A stretch of DNA of 7,071 nt, taken from Bacteroidales bacterium. GTDB lineage: Bacteria; Bacteroidota; Bacteroidia; Bacteroidales; VadinHA17. Of this stretch, positions 1-5,808 are shown piece after piece. The position numbers and the translations under genes are program-made. The notes beneath the pieces are model-generated. The model did no database searches. It was not told where the DNA came from and was given only the letters and a program-made list of their open reading frames with translations. Location of the stretch: positions 1-7,071 of the forward strand of contig JALOMM010000072.1 in NCBI GenBank assembly GCA_025455535.1, in the 5' to 3' direction. Position 1 is the stretch's first letter. The number at the start of each line of letters is the position of its first letter.

Positions 1-33
1 TTCATTCAGAAATTCTAAAACTTATAGCCATGA

Positions 34-354
34 AAACACTTTATTTCCGCGACTGCCGTACATTACAGGAAAGGTGACAGGATAAGGTTGTTCATAGAGC
101 CCCTTTCGAGGATATCCTACTACGGCCTGCTGGTTGCGATGCTGGTAATGCTGGCATCATGGCCTGTGGTATTGCTTATTGCCCTTGCAAGACTTGTCAT
201 CCGTTCCGTCATCCTTAAAAATGCCGGCGATACATTCCGTGAGCCGAAACTGTGGTATTTCTCGCTCTTTTTTGATATCTTGTCTCCGTTTGTCAGCATA
301 CTCCTGTACCTGACAGGAAGGAGAAAAGGTAAGGGAAGAGAGGTATGGAAATAG
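34..354 (+). CDS. C-terminal part of a probable family 2 glycosyltransferase, frame broken near the left edge
   Basis: The reading frame is open from 34 to the TAG at 352-354. It encodes a basic, aromatic stretch (KHFISATAVHYRKGDRIRL), a hydrophobic segment (from about YYGLLVAMLVML through VVLLIALARLVI), a second hydrophobic segment (LWYFSLFFDILSPFVSILLY), and a basic tail ending in WK. From memory this matches the C-terminal membrane tail of Bacteroidota family 2 glycosyltransferases, which make envelope polysaccharides or glycolipids at the inner membrane. A TTG at 88 could serve as a start, but the family-like residues continue upstream of it to 34, so I treat 88 as internal. In this frame there are stops at 16-18, 25-27 and 31-33, so upstream coding must lie in another frame (see findings). 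The gene overlaps the sigma factor start by 10 bases. The catalytic domain is outside the window, so the enzyme assignment is an inference. A small separate two-helix membrane protein is the alternative. Confidence 0.55.
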   Translation, partial: KHFISATAVHYRKGDRIRLFIEPLSRISYYGLLVAMLVMLASWPVVLLIALARLVIRSVILKNAGDTFREPKLWYFSLFFDILSPFVSILLYLTGRRKGKGREVWK

Positions 355-944
355 AGAACGGGCTATCTGATAAGGCGCGTCATGACCTGAAGGTCATAGA
401 CCGTGCAATGAGTGGAGACAGAAAGGCCTATACCGAACTGCTTAACCGCTACCGTGACTCAGTCTATTATGTGATGCTGCGGATGGTCAACAATCCGTCC
501 GATGCCGAGGATCTTACCATAGAAGCCTTCGGCAAGGCGTTCCATAACATCGCAAAATATACTCCCACACACGCCTTCAGCACATGGCTCTTCCGCATTG
601 CCACCAACAACTGCATTGACTTCATGAGGCGCAAGAGCCAGATACCAAGGCCTTTTGATCAGGACGAGGGGGAGGAGGATGAGATGGAGGCCACAGTACC
701 GTCTGACACCAGGGCTCCTGACGAACTGATGATCGACAGGGAGACAGCGGCAGCGCTGCACAGTATTGTCAAAAGCCTCAAGCCGCGCTACCGCAGGCTT
801 ATAGAGTTGCGCTATTTTGAAGACTATTCCTATGAAGAGATCGCTACCGAGCTCAGCCTGCCGATAGGGACCGTCAAAGCCCGGCTCTTCAGGGCAAAGG
901 TTCTCATTCTGAATATGATAAGGAGCAAAAAGAATATCCTGTGA
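345..944 (+). CDS. ECF-type RNA polymerase sigma factor (sigma-70 family)
   Basis: This is a 199-residue sigma factor with only regions 2 and 4, the layout of the extracytoplasmic-function group. Region 2 covers about residues 27-97. It includes the core-binding DAEDLTIEAF segment (53-62) and WLFRIATNNCIDFMRRK (81-97), which contributes to -10 recognition and melting. A strongly acidic linker (about 105-118, rich in Asp and Glu) separates it from region 4 at about 134-190. Region 4 carries the helix-turn-helix YSYEEIATELSLPIGTVKAR (161-180), which reads the -35-like element. The ATG at 345 follows a purine-rich stretch (GGAAGGAG at 314-321) and overlaps the preceding gene's stop. Its own TGA overlaps the rsmG start. 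No anti-sigma factor is adjacent in the window, so its trigger is unknown. Its regulon cannot be read from the sequence. The family assignment is secure; no specific gene name is justified. Confidence 0.95.
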   Translation: MEIENGLSDKARHDLKVIDRAMSGDRKAYTELLNRYRDSVYYVMLRMVNNPSDAEDLTIEAFGKAFHNIAKYTPTHAFSTWLFRIATNNCIDFMRRKSQIPRPFDQDEGEEDEMEATVPSDTRAPDELMIDRETAAALHSIVKSLKPRYRRLIELRYFEDYSYEEIATELSLPIGTVKARLFRAKVLILNMIRSKKNIL

Positions 945-1576
945 CCTGTGCCGCCGATAAATATTTCCCGTCGCTGACAGATGAGCAGCGCCGGCGCTTC
1001 TGCATGCTCCCCGGACTCTACGCCGAGTGGAACGGAAAGGTTAATGTCATTTCACGAAAGGATATCGGCAATTTGGAGGTAAACCACCTGCTCCATTCAC
1101 TGGCAATCGCAAAATTCATCACTTTCGCCCCGGGAACAAAGGTCATCGATGTAGGAACGGGAGGCGGATTGCCGGGAATACCCCTCGCAGTAATGTTCCC
1201 CGATGTGCAGTTCACCCTGATCGATTCCATAGCAAAGAAGATAATGGTGGTCAGGGATATCACAGCCACCCTCGGCCTCGGCAATGTGACAGCAGTGACT
1301 GCCAGGTCTGAAAGCTTCAGAGGACAATATGACTTCATCGTCAGCAGGGCCGTCACAGAAATGAGCAGCTTCCTCAGCCTTGCGCACCACCTCCTGTCAC
1401 CACGGTCCTTCAATACAGTACATAACGGTTATCTCTTCCTCAAAGGGGGTGACCTTGCAGACGAACTGAAGCCATTTTCTTCTGCTGCAACTGTCATCGA
1501 TATAAAAGGCTGGTATGACGAGCCTTACTTTGAGACCAAAAAGTTAATTTACCTTCCCGGCAAGGGAAAAAAATAA
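941..1576 (+). CDS. rsmG: 16S rRNA (guanine-527-N7)-methyltransferase RsmG
   Basis: RsmG (GidB) transfers a methyl group from S-adenosylmethionine to N7 of the 16S rRNA guanine equivalent to E. coli G527, in the cytoplasm. In many bacteria its loss gives low-level streptomycin resistance. The 211-residue length is normal. The N-terminal substrate region has YAEWNGKVNVISRKDI (27-42) and HLLHSLAIAKFI (49-60), both hallmarks of the family. The SAM-binding motif DVGTGGGLPGIPLA is at 70-83, the following acidic strand end is LIDSIAKK (93-100), and FIVSRAV (132-138) is the conserved catalytic-domain motif. The start is a GTG whose TGA-overlapping context (GTGA) couples it to the sigma factor. AAGGAG lies 15 bases upstream, and no nearer in-frame start keeps the conserved N-terminus. 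It sits at the end of a three-gene overlapping unit. Confidence 0.96.
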   Translation: MTCAADKYFPSLTDEQRRRFCMLPGLYAEWNGKVNVISRKDIGNLEVNHLLHSLAIAKFITFAPGTKVIDVGTGGGLPGIPLAVMFPDVQFTLIDSIAKKIMVVRDITATLGLGNVTAVTARSESFRGQYDFIVSRAVTEMSSFLSLAHHLLSPRSFNTVHNGYLFLKGGDLADELKPFSSAATVIDIKGWYDEPYFETKKLIYLPGKGKK

Positions 1577-1592
1577 GGCCGCTCCTTTTTTA

Positions 1593-1614
1593 TTTGAAAA
1601 AATCACTACCTTTG
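1593..1614 (+). promoter_or_regulatory. Probable Bacteroidota-type promoter of rpmH
   Basis: TACCTTTG at 1607-1614 is an exact match to the Bacteroidota -7 consensus TAnnTTTG. It lies just after the rsmG stop and 43 bases before the rpmH start. The TTTG at 1593-1596 is too close (10 bases) to be a standard -33 element. The T-rich run at 1585-1591 is nearer the usual 19-21 base spacing. Transcription would be expected to begin around 1620, leaving a leader of roughly 35-40 bases. The -7 match is seen directly; promoter activity is inferred. Confidence 0.65.
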
Positions 1615-1657
1615 CAGTCTTTAAAACCGGAAATTTTAACACGAAATAGATCAACAG

Positions 1658-1816
1658 ATGAAAAGGACATTTCAGCCATCGAGAAAAAAGAGGACAAACA
1701 CCCATGGCTTCAGGGAGAGGATGTCAACTCCAAACGGCAGGCGTGTTCTCGCCGCCCGCAGAGCCAAAGGCAGGAAGAAACTGACAGTCTCTGACGAGAT
1801 GGGACACAAGGACTGA
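1658..1816 (+). CDS. rpmH: 50S ribosomal protein L34
   Basis: This short gene encodes a 52-residue, very basic protein that begins [18 protein letters not shown] and continues through [20 protein letters not shown] to a TGA at 1814-1816. That is the near-invariant L34 signature: MKRTFQPS, then HGFR.RM.T..GR.VL..RR.KGR..L. L34 is a structural protein of the large ribosomal subunit that packs against 23S rRNA. The length fits the family, with the slightly longer acidic C-terminus (SDEMGHKD) that I recall in Bacteroidota. The gene has its own promoter upstream and a strong terminator 20 bases downstream, so it looks monocistronic. There is no Shine-Dalgarno sequence; the leader is A-rich. A longer overlapping frame from 1594 to 1794 is spurious. 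Neither dnaA nor rnpA, the usual rpmH neighbours in many phyla, is adjacent. Confidence 0.97.
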   Translation: MKRTFQPSRKKRTNTHGFRERMSTPNGRRVLAARRAKGRKKLTVSDEMGHKD

Positions 1817-1835
1817 TAGGCTGACCACAAAAAAT

Positions 1836-1878
1836 AAAGAGACCGTCTTAATGAACAATTAGGGCGGTTTCTCTTTTT
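1836..1878 (+). terminator. Rho-independent terminator of rpmH
   Basis: The 5' arm at 1836-1847 pairs with 1863-1876, with two unpaired T bases at 1868-1869. The stem continues through five more pairs (1848-1852 with 1858-1862, including a G-U at its base) to a GAACA loop. A run of five T bases at 1874-1878 follows immediately, three of them within the lower stem. The hairpin is about 17 base pairs in total and starts 20 bases after the rpmH stop. The pairing was worked out by hand from the sequence. Confidence 0.85.
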
Positions 1879-1904
1879 ACTGTAGTAGAGCAATCGTAAA
1901 TTTG
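1874..1904 (+). promoter_or_regulatory. Probable promoter of mqnE
   Basis: TAAATTTG at 1897-1904 matches the Bacteroidota -7 consensus TAnnTTTG exactly. A T-rich stretch at 1874-1878, at about the expected distance for a -33 element, is the poly-T tract of the rpmH terminator. Transcription should start near 1910, about 10 bases before the mqnE ATG at 1920, which gives a very short leader. The -7 match is observed; the shared use of the T tract is inferred. Confidence 0.55.
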
Positions 1905-1919
1905 CCAATATCAAGGTCT

Positions 1920-3029
1920 ATGAAAGAGATAATACTGAGACACACATCCTCCGGGCTGAAAGAGATTGCAGAGGCAATACTCGACGGAAAAAGAATAACA
2001 CCCGACGAGGCACTGACACTCTACAGTAAGGCGGAACTGTCACTGCTGGCAGTATTGTCAACCGAAGCAAAGAAATCTCACAGCGGTGATGCCGTTTACT
2101 TTAACCGCAACTTTCACATTGAGCCCACGAACATCTGTGTCTATAACTGCCGGTTCTGTTCATACCACAAGCCTGAGGGCGATCCGGAGAGCTGGGAACT
2201 GACGGAGAAGGAGATAATTGATATCGTCAGGCGCTTTGACGGTGTGCCCGTTACTGAGGTGCATATCACCGGCGGCGTTCACCCCTCACGCGACATTCAC
2301 TATTACGGAAAGATCATTGCCTCGATCAAAAAGGTGCGCCCTGACATAAGTGTCAAGGCCTACTCTGCCGTGGAGCTTGACTATATGATCAAAAAAGCAG
2401 GCCTTTCCTTTACGGAGGGATTGAAGATCCTTAAGGATTACGGTCTTGACTCCATCCCTGGCGGCGGTGCGGAGATATTTGATGCCGTACTGAGAAAAAA
2501 AATATGCCGCGAGAAGGCTGATGCAGAGACCTACCTGGCCATACATGAGGCAGCCCATAACCTTGGTATATCCTCAAATGCCACCATGCTGTACGGTCAT
2601 GCTGAGACACCTGTGCAGCGTATAGACCATCTCAGGCAGCTGCGCGAGCTGCAGGACCGTACCGGGGGCTTCAATGCCTTTATCCCCCTGAAATACAGGC
2701 GCGAGAACAACCGTATGTATGAGCTCGGCGAGGTGCCTGTGACTGAAGATATGCGCAACTACGCACTCTCCCGGATCTTCCTTGACAACTTCCCTCACAT
2801 CAAAGCTTACTGGCCGGCTATCGGCAGGAATTCTGCCATGATGAGCCTGACATTCGGCGTCGATGACCTCGACGGAACCATTGATGACACAACAAGAATA
2901 TATTCGATGGCAGGGGCTGAGGATCAGAAGCCGGGGATGTCAACAACAGAGCTTGTGGCTATGATACGGTCAGCAGGTTACAAACCTGTGGAACGGGATA
3001 CCCTCTACCGCACCGTCAGAGAGTGGTGA
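1920..3029 (+). CDS. mqnE: Aminofutalosine synthase MqnE (radical SAM)
   Basis: MqnE is a radical SAM enzyme that joins 3-[(1-carboxyvinyl)oxy]benzoate to SAM-derived adenosine to give 6-amino-6-deoxyfutalosine, an early step of the futalosine route to menaquinone. The 369-residue protein has the [4Fe-4S] cluster motif CVYNCRFC (Cys 73, 77 and 80). HITGG (115-119) follows, then AYSAVELD (147-154), GLDSIPGGGAEIF (175-187), SNATMLYGHAET (219-230) and TGGFNAFIPL (248-257). The C-terminus has FGVDDLDGT (312-320) and PVERDTLY (356-363). TMLYGH rather than TMMFG favours MqnE over its relative MqnC, which catalyses a later step. I chose the ATG at 1920 over the in-frame TTG at 1902 because that TTG lies inside the apparent -7 promoter element. 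The gene looks monocistronic, flanked by a terminator and by the next promoter. No other mqn gene is in the window. Confidence 0.93.
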   Translation: MKEIILRHTSSGLKEIAEAILDGKRITPDEALTLYSKAELSLLAVLSTEAKKSHSGDAVYFNRNFHIEPTNICVYNCRFCSYHKPEGDPESWELTEKEIIDIVRRFDGVPVTEVHITGGVHPSRDIHYYGKIIASIKKVRPDISVKAYSAVELDYMIKKAGLSFTEGLKILKDYGLDSIPGGGAEIFDAVLRKKICREKADAETYLAIHEAAHNLGISSNATMLYGHAETPVQRIDHLRQLRELQDRTGGFNAFIPLKYRRENNRMYELGEVPVTEDMRNYALSRIFLDNFPHIKAYWPAIGRNSAMMSLTFGVDDLDGTIDDTTRIYSMAGAEDQKPGMSTTELVAMIRSAGYKPVERDTLYRTVREW

Positions 3030-3056
3030 AGGGCTGAAACTCTCGCAATATAATTT

Positions 3057-3064
3057 TATCTTTG
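3057..3064 (+). promoter_or_regulatory. Probable -7 element driving the PASTA / T9SS / rluD operon
   Basis: TATCTTTG fits TAnnTTTG exactly and sits in the 69-base gap between mqnE and the PASTA gene, 34 bases before the start at 3099. No good TTTG is visible 19-21 bases upstream, so the -33 part is weak or absent. The next two genes lack gaps that could hold promoters, so this site could serve all three. Confidence 0.5.
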
Positions 3065-3098
3065 ACCCTGCGTTTATTACTTAATACTTCATCACACG

Positions 3099-3950
3099 AT
3101 GAGTTTGAAAGAATTTATTACAAGCCGGGTTTTCTTCAGGCAGCTTGCAATTGCCATGGCTATTGGAGTGGCCATGATTATAGTTCTGATCATCTGGCTC
3201 AACATCTACACCCGTCACGGTCAGTCGAGACCCACACCCGAAGTAAGGGGCCTGACAACTGAAGAGGCCGCCAGGGTGGCAGCAAAGAACAGGATGAGAT
3301 TTCAGGTCATAGACTCTGTCTATACCTCGTACGTGCCCAGAGGGTGTGTGGCAGAACAGATGCCCCTGCCGGGTCACCGTGTTAAGAGGGGACGTATGAT
3401 CAAAGTGACGATCAATGCCATCAACCCCGAGATGGTGGCTGTCCCCGACCTCGTCGGCCTGCCTGTCAGACAGGCTCTTTCAGTGATTAAAACAGCAGGG
3501 CTGGAGATCGGCCAGCTCGATTACGTCCCTGACCTGACTGTTGATTTTGTACTTAAGCAGACTATCCACGGGCGCGATGTGTCACCCGGTGACTCAGTCC
3601 AGAAAGGAAATGTCATTGACCTGGTACTTGGAAGAGGACTGAGCAGCCAGCGGACAAACATACCCCTGCTGACAGGATATACACTGGAGCGTGCCCGCAG
3701 CGAGGTGTACGGCGCCTCACTGAACCTCGGTGCTTTTGTGTTTGATGCCACGGTACAGAACAACACAGACTCACTCACGGCATTCGTATACAAGCAAAAT
3801 CCTGAATATCACGAAAATGCCACAGCCCAGCTGGGGTCATCAATATACATCTGGCTTACCACAGACACACTCAAGCTGCCCTCCGATACAACCGCGGTTG
3901 ACTCGGCTGCAGTAAGCAGCCTGGCAGAAACAGGGTCACTACTCTTCTGA
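3099..3950 (+). CDS. Membrane-anchored PASTA-domain protein
   Basis: This 283-residue protein has a short cytoplasmic N-terminus (1-15), one transmembrane helix at about 16-36 (LAIAMAIGVAMIIVLIIWL), and three periplasmic PASTA repeats at about 44-108, 112-180 and 183-256. Each repeat shows the expected pattern: a V/I-P-like entry (VPDLVGLPVRQA at 115-126, IPLLTGYTLERA at 188-199), a QxP/QNP-like turn (EQMPLPGHRVKRG at 86-98, KQNPEYHENA at 232-241) and a closing hydrophobic strand. PASTA domains bind peptidoglycan or muropeptides in several families. Unlike PknB-type proteins, this one has no kinase domain, and unlike class B penicillin-binding proteins it has no transpeptidase domain. A Ser/Thr/Ala-rich tail of about 25 residues follows the last repeat. 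The stop overlaps the next gene's start by one base. A role in cell-wall sensing or organisation is inferred from domain and context; the exact function is unknown. Confidence 0.88.
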   Translation: MSLKEFITSRVFFRQLAIAMAIGVAMIIVLIIWLNIYTRHGQSRPTPEVRGLTTEEAARVAAKNRMRFQVIDSVYTSYVPRGCVAEQMPLPGHRVKRGRMIKVTINAINPEMVAVPDLVGLPVRQALSVIKTAGLEIGQLDYVPDLTVDFVLKQTIHGRDVSPGDSVQKGNVIDLVLGRGLSSQRTNIPLLTGYTLERARSEVYGASLNLGAFVFDATVQNNTDSLTAFVYKQNPEYHENATAQLGSSIYIWLTTDTLKLPSDTTAVDSAAVSSLAETGSLLF

Positions 3951-5800
3951 TGTACAGGAAATGGCTGATATATATACTGCTCATCGTTCCTGTTGCCCCG
4001 AAAGCATTTCCGCAGGAGGTTGTGACAGGTCTGCTGCATAATCATCAGCTCAGTAACAAAGCAGACAAAATCGCACTTAAAAGTGCCAAGGGTGCCGACA
4101 CCCTTCTTCTCCCCTTCAGTGACGACTTTTCGGGAGGGGATTTCATTCCCTCATCGCTTCTCTGGGAAGACAGTTACGTATTTGTCAATAACACCTACTC
4201 AACCAGCCAGGTGTCACAGGGTGTGGCTACCTTTGACTGCCTTGATGAGAACGGGGAGCTGTACGAATCAGCCGCTGCGGGTGTCTTTGCAGCCGACACC
4301 CTGACCTCAAAGCCGATAAACCTCCTGTTTCAGCCGGCTGACAGTATCATCCTCAGTTTCCTCTACGAGGCCGGAGGTATAGCCGATCTGCCTGAACGGG
4401 ATGACAGCCTGACCCTCAGCTTCTGGGCACCGGATGAGGAGAGGTGGTACAGCGTCTGGAATGCAAAGGGAGAAGCGACGGGGGGCTTTCGGCACGTGAT
4501 GATACCTGTTGAGGAGACCAGGTACCTGCAAAAGGGGTTCCGCTTCATGTTCATCGGTCATGCATCGCTGTCCGGGATAGTGTCTGACCCGTCGCGTTCA
4601 GGCAATGCAGACCAGTGGAATATAGACCACGTGATGCTGGGCAGGGGGCGCTCAGTCAATGACACTGTCATCCATGACGTTGCCATCACTGACCCTCTCA
4701 GGTCGCTTGTAAAGGAATATTATGCAATGCCATGGCGTCACTTCAGACAGTCATTTCTCTCCATGATGAGCCCCACCGTAGCCATCAATTACCGAAACAA
4801 TGACACGATAGTGCGTAATGTCACCCGGCAGGTATCCATCAAGGATCTCTCGACAAATGTCGTCGTGCGTGAATTCTTCGCCGGAGCCACCAACGTGACT
4901 CCCCTCTCAGACATCTCGTACGATGCACCTCTCCTTTACACCTTCAACTCTGCCGCAGCAGACACTGCCCTGTTTCTTGTGACTGTTTCCCTTATCACCG
5001 ATGACTTCGACCCTAAAGGCAACGACACCATAAGTTTCACACAGCGCTTCACCGATTACTTTGCTCTTGACGACGGTACCGCCGAGGCAGGGTACGGTGT
5101 CAACGGTCAGGGATCACGCAGCGCAATGGTTGCCCTGAAGTACAGGTCATATATTTCTGACTCCGTCACTGCCATCCGCATCTGCTTCAATGATGCCTAT
5201 GACAATGCCAACCGGAGAGCCTTTGACATTATGGTGTGGGCCGACGACAACGGCAAGCCGGGTGTCCTGCTCGGAAGAACGGACGGACCGGTGGCGAGCC
5301 CGGCCGACGCTGTGAACGGATTTTTGACATACCCCTTTGACAAGCCTGTCAGCGTCAACGGCATCTTCTGGATCGGATGGAAACAGTACTCTGAAACTTT
5401 TCTGAACGCAGGCCTTGACATGAACACGCTCAATACCGGCAAACATTATTTCTTTCTCTCAGGCAACTGGGAACAGAGCCAGGCACCCGGAACGGTGATG
5501 ATGCGCCCTGTCATGAAGGGAGCAGGCACAACCACCTCCTCTGATGACAATCCGCTGGCAAACAACATGTTCATGATCTATCCGAATCCCACTGACGGGC
5601 CCGCGACACTTATTGCCTCCGATGACGCTCCTGACGATTTCATCATAGAGGTCATCTCATCAACCGGTAAAAGGGTTATGTCAATGCCGCGGAATGATCA
5701 TCCTGATTTCAGCTCACTGGCAGGAGGAACATATCTTTTAATCATTAAAGACATTAAGGGCAAACCGCTCTCCCTGCTTCGTCTGATAAAAGTAAACTGA
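3950..5800 (+). CDS. Secreted T9SS (type A sorting domain) protein, function unknown
   Basis: The 616-residue protein begins with a Sec signal peptide (MYRKWLIYILLIVPVAPKAF, cleavage probably near residue 19-22). It ends with a type IX secretion C-terminal sorting domain at about 540-616: MIYPNPTDG (542-550), then EVISSTGKRV (567-576), LAGGTYLLII (590-599) and a final LLRLIKVN. T9SS cargo crosses the outer membrane and is released or anchored on the surface. Residues about 52-232 look like a beta-sandwich of the MAM or lectin-like type, with a DDFSG opening and DQWNIDHVML near the end (221-230). A middle region (about 240-365) looks Ig- or adhesin-like. A second all-beta region starts at FALDDGTAEAGYG (371-383) and runs to about 525. 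I see no catalytic motif. The TGATG overlap couples it to the PASTA gene. An adhesin or surface-structure role is a guess. Confidence 0.88.
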   Translation: MYRKWLIYILLIVPVAPKAFPQEVVTGLLHNHQLSNKADKIALKSAKGADTLLLPFSDDFSGGDFIPSSLLWEDSYVFVNNTYSTSQVSQGVATFDCLDENGELYESAAAGVFAADTLTSKPINLLFQPADSIILSFLYEAGGIADLPERDDSLTLSFWAPDEERWYSVWNAKGEATGGFRHVMIPVEETRYLQKGFRFMFIGHASLSGIVSDPSRSGNADQWNIDHVMLGRGRSVNDTVIHDVAITDPLRSLVKEYYAMPWRHFRQSFLSMMSPTVAINYRNNDTIVRNVTRQVSIKDLSTNVVVREFFAGATNVTPLSDISYDAPLLYTFNSAAADTALFLVTVSLITDDFDPKGNDTISFTQRFTDYFALDDGTAEAGYGVNGQGSRSAMVALKYRSYISDSVTAIRICFNDAYDNANRRAFDIMVWADDNGKPGVLLGRTDGPVASPADAVNGFLTYPFDKPVSVNGIFWIGWKQYSETFLNAGLDMNTLNTGKHYFFLSGNWEQSQAPGTVMMRPVMKGAGTTTSSDDNPLANNMFMIYPNPTDGPATLIASDDAPDDFIIEVISSTGKRVMSMPRNDHPDFSSLAGGTYLLIIKDIKGKPLSLLRLIKVN

Positions 5801-5808
5801 CCACCTGA

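Noticed and set aside
30..77. Short frame of 15 residues starting with ATG at 30 (MKTLYFRDCRTLQER)
   Set aside because: It overlaps the better-supported glycosyltransferase frame open from 34, resembles nothing I recognise, and has no promoter or ribosome-binding signal of its own.
1577..1592. Terminator for rsmG in the T-rich stretch after its stop
   Set aside because: There is a T run at 1585-1591, but I could find no convincing stem before it; the stretch is better explained as the upstream part of the rpmH promoter.
1594..1794. 66-codon frame on the + strand across the rpmH region
   Set aside because: It begins inside the rpmH promoter region and runs out of frame through the clear L34 gene; its translation has no family features.
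1902..1919. TTG at 1902 as the mqnE start
   Set aside because: It lies inside the exact TAnnTTTG promoter element at 1897-1904, and the ATG 18 bases downstream gives a normal family N-terminus.
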